A program made the translations under genes and the position numbers. From Leptodactylus fallax (taxonomy: Eukaryota > Chordata > Amphibia > Anura > Leptodactylidae): a DNA stretch of 64,000 nt. The stretch covers positions 2,666,001-2,730,000 of the forward strand of contig CAMRHE010000206.1 in NCBI GenBank assembly GCA_947044405.1, read 5' to 3'. Of the stretch, positions 46,470 through 63,547 are shown in pieces; positions within the stretch are counted from its first letter, which is position 1; the number at the start of each line of letters is the position of its first letter. The notes under the pieces were generated by a model. It ran no database searches, was not told the origin of the DNA, and was given only the letters and a program-made list of their open reading frames with translations.

Positions 46470-47345
46470 GCAGTAGTAAAAGCTACGATCCTATGGCAGA
46501 AGCTGTTTACTATTTGATTGCTGTAAAACTTACATATGTGTCTGTTATTATTAAGGGGGATTACAATCTCAAAATGTAGGCATCAGTTTACCCCTCTACA
46601 GTTATCCTACCATGATATAATAGATCTTATTACAATATTATAAAGTCTGTATATTTCACCTAAATATATCATCAAATCGCATTGATTGTAAAACGCATTC
46701 CTGGTCTGTCTGAACATTGACCTAAATCCCATTTATTAATCAAGGGCTTATCATATACCTTAGGGAGTTAAACACTACCTCAATAATTTTATTTACATAT
46801 CTCTTTAATATTTGAATGAATCATTTCACTACTATCAATACTTAGCACATTATGAATCCACATCACTTATTAAATTGGGCATAGACTGTGTCAACGTTTA
46901 ATAATAAATTTATTAAGGATATCATTAGACACATCAATGAAAAAATCTTATAAAGATTTTAAACTATAAAAAATAGTTCTCGATCTTATCGCCATAATTC
47001 AATCATCCGGATTGACTGTCACATGTCCAATTCCACAGTGTATGTGTTTCATATCTATCTGGACTGACTGTGAGTGATCGACCCTACACAAAGGTGCTGT
47101 TTTTTAATAAGATTATATGCACTTATTAGGTTTGTTTGAATGGACCATATATAGAGGTTTTTAAGAAACAGCTGATGATGTCATGGATTTTTTGTCAATG
47201 TTGATTTGATTGGCTTATGCCAATATATAATGGAGTTTGGTATATGTAGTCACTGACACTTGATAAAGACCCCTATGTGTGTCGATACGTCGTGTGTGAT
47301 GCTAATGTTTGAATAAAGAAGATTCCCATCATGTTTTATATGGTT
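46470..47345 (+). mobile_element. Penelope-like fragment with degenerate hammerhead motif
   Basis: AT-rich body; similarity to 43190-43340 (minus) over 47105-47245. At 47257-47296 CAC, TTGATAA, AGAC, loop, GTC, GATA, CGTC and GTG follow the hammerhead order with substitutions in both core boxes. GAATAAAGAAG follows. No reverse transcriptase remains. The left boundary is a guess. Confidence 0.45.
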
Positions 47346-48587
47346 GTTGAATTACAGAGGGGATCCTCCATATGTAACATACGATCTACTGACATATAGA
47401 GATATACCAATACATTATGCATGTAAAACTATATTATTGAAGCTTTTGTTCAGACAAATCCTAAATGAGAATAGCTGAGTCTGTGGGTCAACTATAAGGG
47501 TGCCTGCCCCTCATACACAGGATCTTGGGTTTGAGACCCCGGATAGGGAAACGAATGAAAAATTAAATAGGATAAATCTTTAAGTAAATGGAGGATCTCC
47601 AGCAATGTCTTCATTAGTATTTCCTGCACTGAAGATCACAGCGCAGTAATTGGTAATGAAATAAAAGTCAATATTGACCAGAGGTGACCGGAAAACCAGG
47701 AGACTCCTGGTAAAACCAGGCAAGTTAACATGTCTGTAACTGCTGGCACTACAACCACTGAGAACGATGAAAGCATTAGAAAGCAAAATGTCTCTAAACC
47801 TCATAGAGGATACACACTGTGCAGAAAAGGATAAAAAAAAAACCCCCAGCTCATAGGGCAACTCTACTGTCATCAAAAACTGGGAAGGTCCTGAAGGGAA
47901 TCAGGAAGTGCTCATGGAGTTTGGATCAAAACCAGGGGAGACTGTTAGTGGGCACAGTTTGGATTGTGACTCTTGAAGTGTTAAGGGAGAGATACAGCTT
48001 TTGTCTCTCTGCCTGAAGGGGGTGGCTCAGACCTTCCAATTGTAAAGCATAACAACACTGAGGACATTCGTGACATCAGAATGTGGTGCACACAAATAGA
48101 ATTTATGGGAGAATTGAGGGGGTAAAAGTCCTGGGCAGTCAAGGCCCAGAGCCTTGGAGAGTTGGGGCCTAGACTAGAATTGGGGTTTGCCATTGGGAAG
48201 TTGGTTTTACCAGTGTGAAGTACTGTGACATGGTCTAGGGTAGAGACTTTATTGAAGTGAACAGAAGCTGGGAAGAAAAAAAAGGTGTCCACTTGTGTGT
48301 AACCATAACCATTTTGATTATGTACCTTCCTAAGGTGACAGTAACCTGTAAGATTTTGTACAGCTGTGTTTCTTATTGTGTTAAATTGAAGTGTTTACAC
48401 ATAATCTGGCTCGTGACTGTCTTCTTAAAAGGGAAAAATCTGGACTAACACCACCCTACAGACATACATATTGTATAGATACTGTGGTCCTCTGCTGGAA
48501 CGAAGGACCCACTTCAGGTTGGTCTCATCTCATTTTAACAGGTGAAAAGGATCTGCAAATGGGAGTGGTCCTTATATGCATTGCAAT
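47346..48587. other. Non-coding stretch with a tRNA-like fragment
   Basis: 47475-47555 (GGGTCAACTATAAGGG, GGGTTTGAGACCCCGG) faintly resembles a tRNA with B box and could be a decayed SINE head. No exon recognised in the remainder. Confidence 0.35.
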
Positions 48588-49154
48588 TAGAGATGAGCGA
48601 AGTATTCAAAAATTCGATTTGGCAACTTTGCCGAATTTCGTGATATGATTCTAATCAATCTGAATTAAATTGCGGCGAATCACGTAACAAAAACAGCTAT
48701 TTATTGGCTGCAGAGAGCTGGGGTGGGCGGCAAAATGGCGGAACCCATTGGATGCCGCGGTCATGTTTGATCGCTGCATCCAAGGTGTTAAAACCCCCGA
48801 TCGGTTATGGAGCAGGGTGTTAGCGGTCAGTTAGAGCTCACACCCTGCTCCATAACCAATCGGGGGTTTTAACACCTTGGATGCAGCAGTCAAACATGCC
48901 GTGGGCGCTCGCGAAGGGGTTAAAGGGCTGTGGCATCACAGGGCTGGCTGTTGATTGGCTGCATGCATGGCATTGTGGGAGATCGCGTGTTCCCAGAGTT
49001 CCTTGCCCCATGTCCTAACATGTGCAGCAGCCATTTTGAACTAAATGCGATTCGTTACCATGAAGCGTGAGGAAATTCGGATTCGATGCTAATTGAAGAT
49101 TTCCTGAAATTTGGATTGAATTCCACTTCTGCAGCTTCGATTCACTCATCTCTA
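48588..49154. mobile_element. MITE, AGAGATGAGCGAA family, with central hairpin
   Basis: Left end TAGAGATGAGCGAAGTATTC; right end GATTCACTCATCTCTA. The central segment 48750-48905 is a near-perfect inverted repeat with arms of about 70 bp (GGTGTTAAAACCCCCGAT and ATCGGGGGTTTTAACACC). Confidence 0.85.
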
Positions 49155-52100
49155 ATTTCAATGTTAGCAATCAGAAAAGTGTCAAAGGTACTACAGTCTT
49201 GAAAACAGGATGGAGGCAGCAGGATCTCCTTTCACGGGTGGTAAAGTGTAGTGATATCAAGCAGCTACTGAAAATGACCTCATTTTTATCTTTGCTATGG
49301 GGCGTCCAAGTATGCCTGTGCCAGCGTGAATTGTGTTTGCATGTTATTAAAGGTATTATCTAGAAATAATACCCATTATTAGCCAGCTGCTCTAGTCCCA
49401 TCTACACAAAGCTTCCCATATTTCCCTTCATTGGAGATTGGTGTTTCAGACAACTCCCTCTCCTATGTCTTATTACGGTATGTGACCTTGGCTCTGGAGG
49501 ACTGCAGGCTCCTACTGAACACAACAGGGACACTTTATAATGAGGGTTCGCTGCCAAAATCATCTCAGATTACTAAAGATCCATCTAAATCACACATTTC
49601 AAAGCTGAAAACGTGTTGGGTTTACACAACACTAAGATGTCAGGTTGTCTTTAATACGGTGTGTGGGAAGACGTCGAGTCCAGATACATGCTACACAAAC
49701 AACATTCTTGTTTAGACATAGTTTTGGCTGACAATGCTCATATTTCTACTTATTATAGTTACCTCCCTTTTTGGGCGTAAGGCATACCATCTACAATTCA
49801 TTAGCCTGTATCATCAGGGTTATTACATGTTCAATATTTAACTAGTCTCAAACAATGCACAGCAAAACAAGATTAAACCATGATCTTGAAGTGACACTGC
49901 CATAAGACCTTATACAAGGGCTATCTATAGGATGTCCAAAAAATGAGTTCTGGCATAGGTGAGAGAAGGGCTGACAAGCAGTGCTTACCTTCCAAATCTC
50001 CTTTTCAGCCAGATTCCAGGCCCAGTATAAAGCTCTCCCAAACCCTATTTCTGATATGGATTGTTAGAGCTACCTACTGGGCAGTGTCAGACTCAGGTTC
50101 CTTGTGCCCACTAGATAAAATAATTTTGGGGACCCACCCTCCAACAACCCATAGGACATAGACCGTAGTACTCTTCAAATTTGGGTCTTTTCTTTTAGAC
50201 CATTATTGTGTTAGAGCTTGGGCCCACCGGAGGATCCTCTGGTACTCTGGTGGGCCAGTTCTACGCTGCTACTGGGCACTGTAAAAAAAAAAATTGACAT
50301 TAAAGTGCCTAGATCTCATGAACATAGCACATTAATCACATATTAACATGTCGAAGGACTATACATTCTGAAAGGACAGGTTTCTACATGTACACTCAAA
50401 CATTTATCATATTGGAAAAAAAATATAAGGCCTCTTTAAAGGATGACAAAACACAGAAAATGCATAAAAAAAATCACAGAACTTCCTGCCCTACGTCTCC
50501 TTTCATTTGGTGCTATTTTGTCTCATATTACAATTTAGGTTCCATTTAGATTATGTTTTTAACACCCATTTAGCAGATCCATTGAACAGATGCAAACAGA
50601 TGTCTTTTTTTTTTTTTTTTAAAGGACACAAAAAAATAGTATACCATACTTTTGTAAACGGACAAAAATGGATATGCTTTATTTTTGCTCTGATCTCTAT
50701 GTAGGCTAGTCACATTGCATTTTGATTCGCTGATTGGTTTTATAGATACAAAAAACTGATGCTGAATACAGATGAAAATGGATGGAAACTGATGGCCCAC
50801 TGCTTACATAAAGTTTTTTTTAATCCATAAAACTGATCCGTTAGGCCGTTCGGAGACTCCATTGTAGTGACCACTGAAATTGAAAAAATAAAGTACTGCA
50901 AGTCCAACTTTTTTGTCCAGATAAATGTATCTGTTAAATGGCTGTAATAAACGTGATGTGAATGGTCACTAAAACGGCCCCCTCCTCCTTCTCACATGTC
51001 TGTGAGTATCTGTAAGACAACTGGATGGAGCAGGAACCTCCTTGCTGTGCTCTGTCTGCAGTAAGACAAAGGCCAGCTATTCAGATGGAGATCAGCAGAT
51101 TAACCCCTATGTTCTCTGCAGGATTTCTAAAAGAATCTCCATCTGCAGCATTTTTTGCATGATCTTCATTTTTACAAACATCTTCATTTTGGGTTTAGTG
51201 TTTCTAGAAGTCATAAAGAAACATCCTGGGAAGTTCTAAGTTTCTTCTTATTGCCATTTTGTGACAGCAGCCTTGCAAAGAAACCTTCATAAATTCCTTG
51301 TACAACCTATAGACCCATAAACGCTCAGAATAATATATACTGGCTATTGCTCATGACCTCCACTGATACACAGCTCACTAAACACCCGGTCGCCCTGCAC
51401 AGGCACAGTGTCATGTCATTTTGTGCATTTCCAGGAATGTGAGCAAACCCGCCCAGATCATTGTTATTATAATGAGCATGACATTCATGTCTGCATATAT
51501 CTTCATGGTGGTTGTACCCTAGTTTATCCGGTTGTACTCTAGTTTATCCGGTATAGAAATCCCGGTAGTTGAATTTCTTATTTTAACTGAAACTCTATGA
51601 AAATACAGAAAACTCTGTTTCTCTAGAGTTAAAATGTTAAAACTTTCCCACGCCAGAAAACATTACTAACAAGTAAACGCCAGGACGTGCAGATTGCTTG
51701 CTTCAGCCCATGACAACCTAGGAGCTGCCAAAAGTAATGTTTTTATCCTATTGGTCCTCCGCATGAATATTCCCCTCTCTCCCTTGTACGGAAGAGACTT
51801 GGAAGATACATATACCTCCCATACCCCCTGCAAGTGGCTCAGTATAAGAGTCCGGCCCATAACACTGGGGTTGGAGCCAGCTGCCATATCTCTAATAACC
51901 TGCAGTAACCTGGCCTAGCCATTACACAAAGAATGGCACTGTGCTTACAGCTCCGTTCTCTGTGTTAGTTTAGGCATGAAAAGCTACTAACAACGGTTGA
52001 CCAGAGGGATGTCAGACCCCCATCTATCTGATATTGATAACCTATCCTAAGGATAAGTCATCAATATCTGTTAACCCATAAAACTCCTTTAAGATCTAGA

Positions 52101-52159
52101 TTTACTTTCCATATTGGAATCTTTTGAATCAGTATGCATATTTTTTTTTTTTTTGAGGG
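49155..52159. other. Non-coding stretch, mostly unrecognised
   Basis: 3 kb without an exon-like frame. GTGTCAGACTCAGGTTCC (50085) to GTGGGCCAGTT (50262) is a fragment of the GTCGGACTGGG repeat. A 20-bp word ending CTAGTTTATCCG is duplicated in tandem at 51511-51550. Confidence 0.4.
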
Positions 52160-52796
52160 CTGTCCAGTTTCAGCAAATAAATGTTATTGCTTGTATAATG
52201 AAAAGTTGTACAATTTTCCAATACACTTTCTGTATCAATTCCTCAGGGTTTTATACAGTAGATCTCTGCTTGTTGTCATTCATTCTGCTTACTTCCAGTG
52301 GATAAAAATCAGTCCATGGTCATGTGATATACGGTCCATGGTCATGTGATATACAGTCCATGGTCATGTGACGTACACACAGGTGCACAGCTCGTTACCA
52401 GGCAGATGTCTGATTACTGTGCTGTGACTGTAATCATATCACATGACCACGGACCATATATCACATAACTATAGACTGTATATCACATGACGATGCACTG
52501 TATATCACATAACTATGGACTGTACATCACATGACCATGGACTGTATATCACATAACTTTAGACTGTATATCACATAACTTTAGACTGTACATCACATGA
52601 CCATGGACTGTATATCACATAACTATGGACTGTACATCACATGACCATTTATTGAATATCACATGACCATGGGCTGATTTTTATCACATGAATGACAGCA
52701 AGCAGAGATCTAGAAAACCATGAGGAATTGATACAGAAAGTGTATTTGAAAATTGTATAACTTTATCAGTATATAACCAATAACAATTATTGCATA
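52160..52796. mobile_element. Large palindromic MITE with internal CATGACCATG arrays
   Basis: Outer arms pair: ATAAATGTTATTGCTTGTAT with its inverse near 52780, and ACACTTTCTGTATCAATTCC with GGAATTGATACAGAAAGTGT, and GATCTCTGCTTG with CAAGCAGAGATC. Inside, about 22-bp units GTCCATGGTCATGTGATATAC (52315-52372) face a longer inverted array of TATCACATGACCATGGACTG units (52435-52670). Half of this family is also at 3660-3795. Confidence 0.85.
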
Positions 52797-53737
52797 AAAC
52801 TAGTAAAACCCATTAACAAGACTAGACCAAGAATAAAACCATGACAAGTCTGCAGTCTCTCAATGTTTTCTTGACCTAGTGGCTGTACCAGACTGCTAGG
52901 ATGACATCAACATTCCCCACATTGCAGTGTGGGTCCCCAGGCTACGACTGTGTTCACATCCATTGTTCTGCACCATTGCAGGAGCAAAACAATTAACGAG
53001 CCAAATCTGACACATGACAATCAGCAATGGAGCCCAAGTCACCCTAAAGGCCATAACTAGATCTGATGGGTTTCCATCATAGTGTTCATCATTCTACCAG
53101 ACAAAACAGTGCTGCATGCGTCACTATTTTGCCTGGAATTTTCAATGTAATCTGTGACATAGGTTTTTAATAGTTAAAGGGGCTACAAAACTGACAACTG
53201 TTGCCATTGGTTTTCAGCTCTATCATGATCCTAAAACTTGCACCATTATTTTTATGTTAACACGATTTATATGTGTTATTACAGTATATATGAATTTCAC
53301 ATTTATAGGTGTGGAAATGTTCATACTATATACTGTGTGTGCTGTGTAATTCAATATATTGTTGTGACCATGGCAAGTAACACTACAGACTAATGAAAGG
53401 ATGTAACGGGAAATACACAGAGTGAAATCTCTTTGAAGTGACCAACAATCTTGTCTTAGGGGGTGGTCTTATAGAAAAGGTCGATATATGCAAAAAATCT
53501 CTCAGTATATTATTGGTTGGCACATGTCAGTGCTGCCATCTAGTGGCTAACCACACAAAGGTCATGAAACTGCATAATTACAAATACATGCTCTGCCGAG
53601 GGTGTCTATCTTGTGATTGTGTAAAGCCGATACCAAACACGCCTGTGAGCTACTTATCTCCCCATTCTTATCTTCCCCGACATCTGCCATACAGATATAG
53701 CTGTCAGTTACGCTATAAATGGCGGGTTCAGTCGACA
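52797..53737. other. Non-coding stretch with MITE fragment and a CTCF-like site
   Basis: TGTGTTCACATCCATTGTTC (52948) to about 53165 recalls the TAGGTTCACAC family. No exon seen. Confidence 0.4.
53531..53547 (-). promoter_or_regulatory. CTCF-like motif
   Basis: The minus strand reads GCCACTAGATGGCAGCA, a very close match to the CTCF core consensus. It lies 2.4 kb beyond the 3' end of TMEM80. Binding is not shown. Confidence 0.45.
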
Positions 53738-54100
53738 TTTACAGTTGCAAGAACAGGCAAGTGAACACTTTGGAATCACTTGCTTGAATTGGAGTTTTTA
53801 TTGAGCAAAAGTAAGTGAACCCCTCTGTAAATGACTGCTCCAAGAGCTAGCTGGCAAAGGGTGTTTCAATTAAAGAGATGAGATTAGAAGTGTGGGTTTC
53901 ACACATTGTGCATTAAATAAAGGCACACATAGCCTGGTTACCAACAAAGTTCTACAAATGGAGAAAAGAGGTGAAAAAGAACCCAAAAAATATATTAATT
54001 ACACTTCATCTGAGGTTTTCCCAAAAGCATTTAGGTGGTCCACAATGCTTCTTGGAAAACATTCTATAGACAAACGAGACAAAAGTGGAACTTTTTAGTA
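53738..54100 (+). mobile_element. Tc1-like deletion derivative fragment
   Basis: The left part ACAGTTGCAAGAACAGGCAA, GTGAACACTTTGGAATCACTTG is a Tc1-type terminal repeat. 54030-54085 encodes, in one frame, a decayed form of [17 protein letters not shown], the first catalytic block. The middle of the transposase and the right end are missing. Confidence 0.65.
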
Positions 54101-54399
54101 AAATGGCCAACGTTATGTTTAGAAGAAAAAATAAAAAACACTACTGTGTATGGCCAGCTCAAGCAGTTGTGGGAGGAAATGAATAAATTAACACATGCAC
54201 ACTTTTTACAAAAACATTTTATATTATTAATAAATTTCAGAGTAGAAAAATAAAAATTCAGTATGAAATTTTGCGTGAAAAATTATACAACGATAAATTC
54301 ACGTACATGAACCCTATATAAAATGTTTTGAAAATTTAACGTGAGGGAAACGTTCACTCTTTTGCTCATCTCTAATGTTTATTTTTTCATTTCACTCTT

Positions 54400-54650
54400 A
54401 AAGGCGTTAAAAACAAAAAATGACCAAGACTTTGATGCTACCCCGGTCCCCTCTGGTCTCTACTTCCTGGTCCCATGTACAATAGCAGGAAATGCAGTGA
54501 CCCGCCTCATCCAGTGATTGGCTGAGCAGACATTTCCAGGCGTGTCCACGCAGAACCAGGAAGTAGAGACCAGCAGGGACCAGGTAAGTATTGGGAGTGA
54601 CTGTAGTGGACTGTCAGTGAGGTAAGTACTGCTACTTTTCAATTTTTACC
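54400..54650. mobile_element. Palindromic MITE (GGTCCCTGCTGGTCTCT family)
   Basis: Arms GGTCCCCTCTGGTCTCTACTTCCTGG and CCAGGAAGTAGAGACCAGCAGGGACC are nearly exact complements around TCCAGTGATTGGCTGAG. Related to 8496-8800. Confidence 0.75.
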
Positions 54651-55283
54651 CCAATATGAGCAAAACAAAAAGTTTTCCTCCTAGAATGAAATGAAGAAAA
54701 ATACAGATCAGAGATAAGGAAGTGTGAAAACTTTCCTCACCTCCTATTATAGAATCATGTGCCATACATAAAAGAATTGTCTATTATTACATATCTGTAT
54801 ATCAGCCTCAAATTTCTTATGGGCAAAATACAGATCCAAGGTACAGATAAAGAGGCCTGCTGGTCAGATTTTATACTTTTTACTCATCATCGTGAATATG
54901 ACCGTAAAGCTCACAAGAGGCTTCATGTTGGTTATTGCTTCTAGACTTCTTTTCTGCTATTAGTGGATTCATGATAAAGAAACTGTACAGAATTTTCTTG
55001 CCCTATAAAAAAACATGTCATCCTTTAGCTAAGTTTACACAGCAGAATTTTTTGTGGCGGAATCTGACACAAAAAAATTCACTTTCCATTCATTTCAATG
55101 GGAGGTAGATGAAAAAATCAGCTAGCAGAAAAAAAAATAAGCATTCTGCCCAGTCTTTGGGAAAATTCCACCTAAACCTCCAGTGAATGGGACTAGAAAT
55201 CTTTCTGCCAATGGAAGGAAGATTTACGTGACGATTTTGCATGTTGCGTCCTGCCATAGAACCAGCCATTTTGAACTTACCCT
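54651..55283. other. Non-coding stretch, nothing recognised
   Basis: No signal recognised. Confidence 0.4.
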
Positions 55284-55862
55284 AAGGCTGAGGCACCACG
55301 TTGCAAAATCGCAGCTTTTTTTGATGCAGATTTTGCTGCGTTTTTTTGAGCCAAAGCCAGGAGTGGATTGAACAGAAGATAGAAGTAACGTGAGGTCTCA
55401 GCCTTAAAGGGGTTTCCCACTGACATAACCATATTTAAATAAAATATGTGAATAAGTAAATATTTTGTAGTGTTTTAAAGAATTTCTCTAAACATCTTGC
55501 TCGTGTCATTCTTTTGTCTTGATAGGTTACCAAAGTATATGATCATAAATACATGAACTTTCTATGGTCTGGCACTTGACAGAGGTCCAGCCATGATTTC
55601 CCCATTGTGGCTGGATTATATTTTCATGCATGCCTGTCTGTGTTTCGGCACAGGAAGATAATCCGGCCAGTAGAAGTAAATCCAGACCACAAAACATTCC
55701 TGTGTTCCTGGTCGCATCCATTGGCAACCGATCAAGACAAAAGACTGTCACAACTAAGATAGTTAGAGAAAAATCCATAAAACTATAAATTTCTAATTAT
55801 TTATATTTGTAAAAAATTTGTACCTTTTGTCCTCAAATTAAATATGTTCATGAGAAACCCCT
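55284..55862. mobile_element. Composite of two MITE families, copy C
   Basis: First family shortened to 55284-55404 (CTAAGGCTGAGGCACCACG ... GTGAGGTCTCAGCCTT). Second family 55404-55862 starts AAAGGGGTTTCCCACTGAC, ATAACCATATTTAAA and ends ATGTTCATGAGAAACCCCTTTT. Arms include CTTTTGTCTTGATAGGTTACC and its inverse. It ends about 25 bases beyond the TMEM80 polyadenylation signal. Confidence 0.82.
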
Positions 55863-55885
55863 TTTAAAGTATCAGTTTAAATATC

Positions 55886-55891
55886 TTTATT
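55886..55891 (-). terminator. TMEM80: Polyadenylation signal of TMEM80
   Basis: AATAAA on the minus strand, 18 nt after the TAA stop codon. The 3' UTR would therefore be very short, and the composite MITE begins within a few tens of bases of the likely cleavage site. Confidence 0.65.
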
Positions 55892-55909
55892 CCCAAAAAA
55901 TAGTTTTCC

Positions 55910-61660
<5,751 letters not shown>

Positions 61661-62238
61661 GTTTCTCCGACCTTCGGGAGATCTCGGCTTTCTCCGCCAC
61701 AGAAACGAAGTCTACAGCGCTGAAAAAATGCTGCCATGTTTGTTAAGGGCAAACCTACTTCTCTGTGGTATTATTAAGACGACCCTTGCAGAAAGAGAAG
61801 AAAAGTAATTCCAACGCTAATTCATTTTAGTGAAGTTTTAATGATAAACTGACAAGAGAAGAAGCCTTCAATGTGTTTACACGAGTATAGACGGTCAATA
61901 CGACCATATCCAACATGGCTTCCTCCTAGCCATTGTCGTCATCGAAATGCTCCGTTGAAGCGCCGAACGTCTTGTTTCACGCATGCGCAATAGATCACCC
62001 GCGCGGGTGGTTTTCTTCGGCTCAGTAGCCATTTTCGGCGTGAATCGGATTTACTCGGTGGTTTCCGTGAGCGGGACTGAATCACTTTTGAGAATCGAGG
62101 AGTGCTCGGGAATTTCCGGAGACCATCGGGTCTTTTCGCTGGTTTAATTTTTCCTTCGCATTCCGGAAAGGGTGTTCGGGTGTTGCCGAGGTCTACTTTC
62201 GTGTCTTTCCGGAATTGGGTTCGGTTGTTTCCGGATGC
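61661..62238. promoter_or_regulatory. Bidirectional CpG-rich promoter of TMEM80 and DEAF1
   Basis: 578 bp separate the two start codons. CpG is dense from about 61620 to 62390, in contrast to its scarcity elsewhere. Visible sites: NRF1-like GCATGCGCAA at 61981, a perfect palindrome CACCCGCGCGGGTG at 61996-62009, GCCATTTTC (YY1-like) at about 62028, and four TTCCGGA motifs (62114, 62161, 62207, 62229). No TATA box, as expected for such a promoter. Confidence 0.8.
62114..62235 (+). promoter_or_regulatory. Four TTCCGGA (ETS-type) motifs
   Basis: TTCCGGA starts at 62114, 62161, 62207 and 62229; the second and third are full TTCCGGAA palindromes. CCGGAA is the core of GABP/ETS sites found in many housekeeping bidirectional promoters. 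They fall in the presumed DEAF1 5' UTR. Confidence 0.5.
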
Positions 62239-62246
62239 ATGGATGA
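62235..62246 (+). other. Three-codon upstream frame overlapping the DEAF1 start
   Basis: ATGCATGGATGA reads ATG CAT GGA TGA from 62235; the main ATG at 62239 lies inside it in another frame. If ribosomes start at the first ATG they would stop seven bases past the main one. Confidence 0.45.
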
Positions 62247-62392
62247 AACTCAAGCCTCCCGGCTTGGCTTATCAGAAGCTGCTGCAGCAGTAGCTGCTGT
62301 GGCTGCGGCTGTACGAGATGGACCAGAGGTAACTTCGGTCACTGTCATGACCGGGCCTGACGGTAGAAGTGCAACGGGAAACGGGTATACAG
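62239..62392 (+). CDS. DEAF1: DEAF1, first coding exon (gene continues past the window)
   Basis: DEAF1 is a nuclear transcription factor that binds DNA through a SAND domain and has a C-terminal MYND finger; neither is in this exon. The 154-nt exon encodes 51 residues starting MDETQASRLG, followed by LSEAAAAVAAVAAAV and PEVTSVTVMTGP, which match the alanine-rich N terminus and the V(T)xVxVM block of mammalian DEAF1. The alanine stretch and acidic region are shorter than in human. The start is the ATG at 62239; an upstream in-frame TTG is not used. Donor CAG|GTAAGT at 62393 is strong and splits a codon after its first base. No further exon was recognised before 64000. The head-to-head position with TMEM80 supports the call. 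Confidence 0.87.
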
Positions 62393-62804
62393 GTAAGTTC
62401 AGGTGCTATACCACTGACGCACCACTAGGTGGAACTGTGATCCTTGCTGTTCCGTTTCATCTTGTGATGTAGTGTAATACCGCTAGATGGCGCTACTTTA
62501 TATTATTAATATTATGTACAAAGCCTACAGCCTGGGTTGCCGATCTTCCAGTATCGTGTCTACTGGCGCAGTAGGAGGTTTAGAATATTCTTATATTTGT
62601 ATGTGGGAGATAATTCTGTATTTTGTCATTTATTTTCATCACAACTAAATCTGGTTATGGGTAATGAAGGAGGTGTCTGTGACAACCTGCCATGTATACA
62701 TGCTCTTACTGGTATAGCTGTCAATCAGGGTATATGCCTGCCCACCAGACTCATTAACCGCCAGACTAATTAAAAATTTATGGGAAACCATGATGGGAGG
62801 TATT
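62393..62804 (+). other. DEAF1: Start of DEAF1 intron 1
   Basis: Begins GTAAGTTC. Contains two CTCF-like words. No exon-like frame. Confidence 0.7.
62480..62496 (+). promoter_or_regulatory. CTCF-like motif
   Basis: CCGCTAGATGGCGCTAC closely matches the CTCF consensus. A weaker relative, CCACTAGGTGGAACT, lies at 62422-62436 in the same orientation. Binding is not shown. Confidence 0.45.
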
Positions 62805-63170
62805 AAAGGGGTTTTCTCAGAATCATTATATAAACTGTCCATAGGATCGTTGATAAGTATCTTATTGTTGTGGGACCCCCACCGATCATGAAAATAGGGT
62901 CCTGTATCCACATTTGAATGTAGCGCTATTTGAGCATGTGTAATGTCACTCCATTCAAAACCTATGGGACTGATGAGAATATAGATGGACATAGTATAGT
63001 GTTTGGCTGTTTTCATCAGTCCCATTGGTATTGAATGGAGTGACAGTACACATGCAGAAATGGCTCTACATTCGGTTTTTAAGGGACTGATGGAGACAGA
63101 TTGATGGACATAGAACTGTGTTTGGATAACTCTATCAGTCCCTTAAATGGGCGCTAACTTTATAGACAAC
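62805..63170. mobile_element. Palindromic MITE in DEAF1 intron 1
   Basis: Left end TTAAAGGGGTTTTCTCAGAA. Interior inverted pair TCACTCCATTCAAAACCTATG and CATTGGTATTGAATGGAGTGAC. Further right, GGGACTGATGGAGACAG and CTCTATCAGTCCC pair. The right end is decayed. Confidence 0.6.
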
Positions 63171-63547
63171 TTAATCTCATGTCATGCGTGTGATTCTGGA
63201 CCAAAATGTAATACAGTTTAATTACAAATGTGGCTGTTTTTTGTCTGAAAAACCTGTCTAAAGTTCCTGCCACTAGGTGTCCCCCTTCTGGCTAATGTGC
63301 AGTTCAATCCTTGTTGCTAACCAAGGTTCATCCATAGATACATTAGATAAGCAAAACAGGATCGTAATGAGCGGAGGGGGGGAGTGCTTTTCTCTCTTCA
63401 TGCGGTGAATGCAGATAGGAGGGGATGATTCTCCTCACAGCCTCACACACAGGTCTACAAACTGTTGCTCTGTGTAAAGGACTGAACATTCTGCACATCT
63501 CACAGCTTACAATGTAGGAAACTTGTTGGTGTAGTAGTACCTTTTTG

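Noticed and set aside
47475..47555. Possible tRNA gene
   Set aside because: Only the B-box side is suggestive; the anticodon stem does not pair well and no terminator follows. At most a decayed SINE head.
62215..62238. N-terminal extension of DEAF1
   Set aside because: It starts with TTG, not ATG, and the extra residues lack family similarity.
61939..62253. 104-codon minus-strand frame in the shared promoter
   Set aside because: G+C-rich promoter DNA antisense to the DEAF1 leader; long frames are expected there by base composition.
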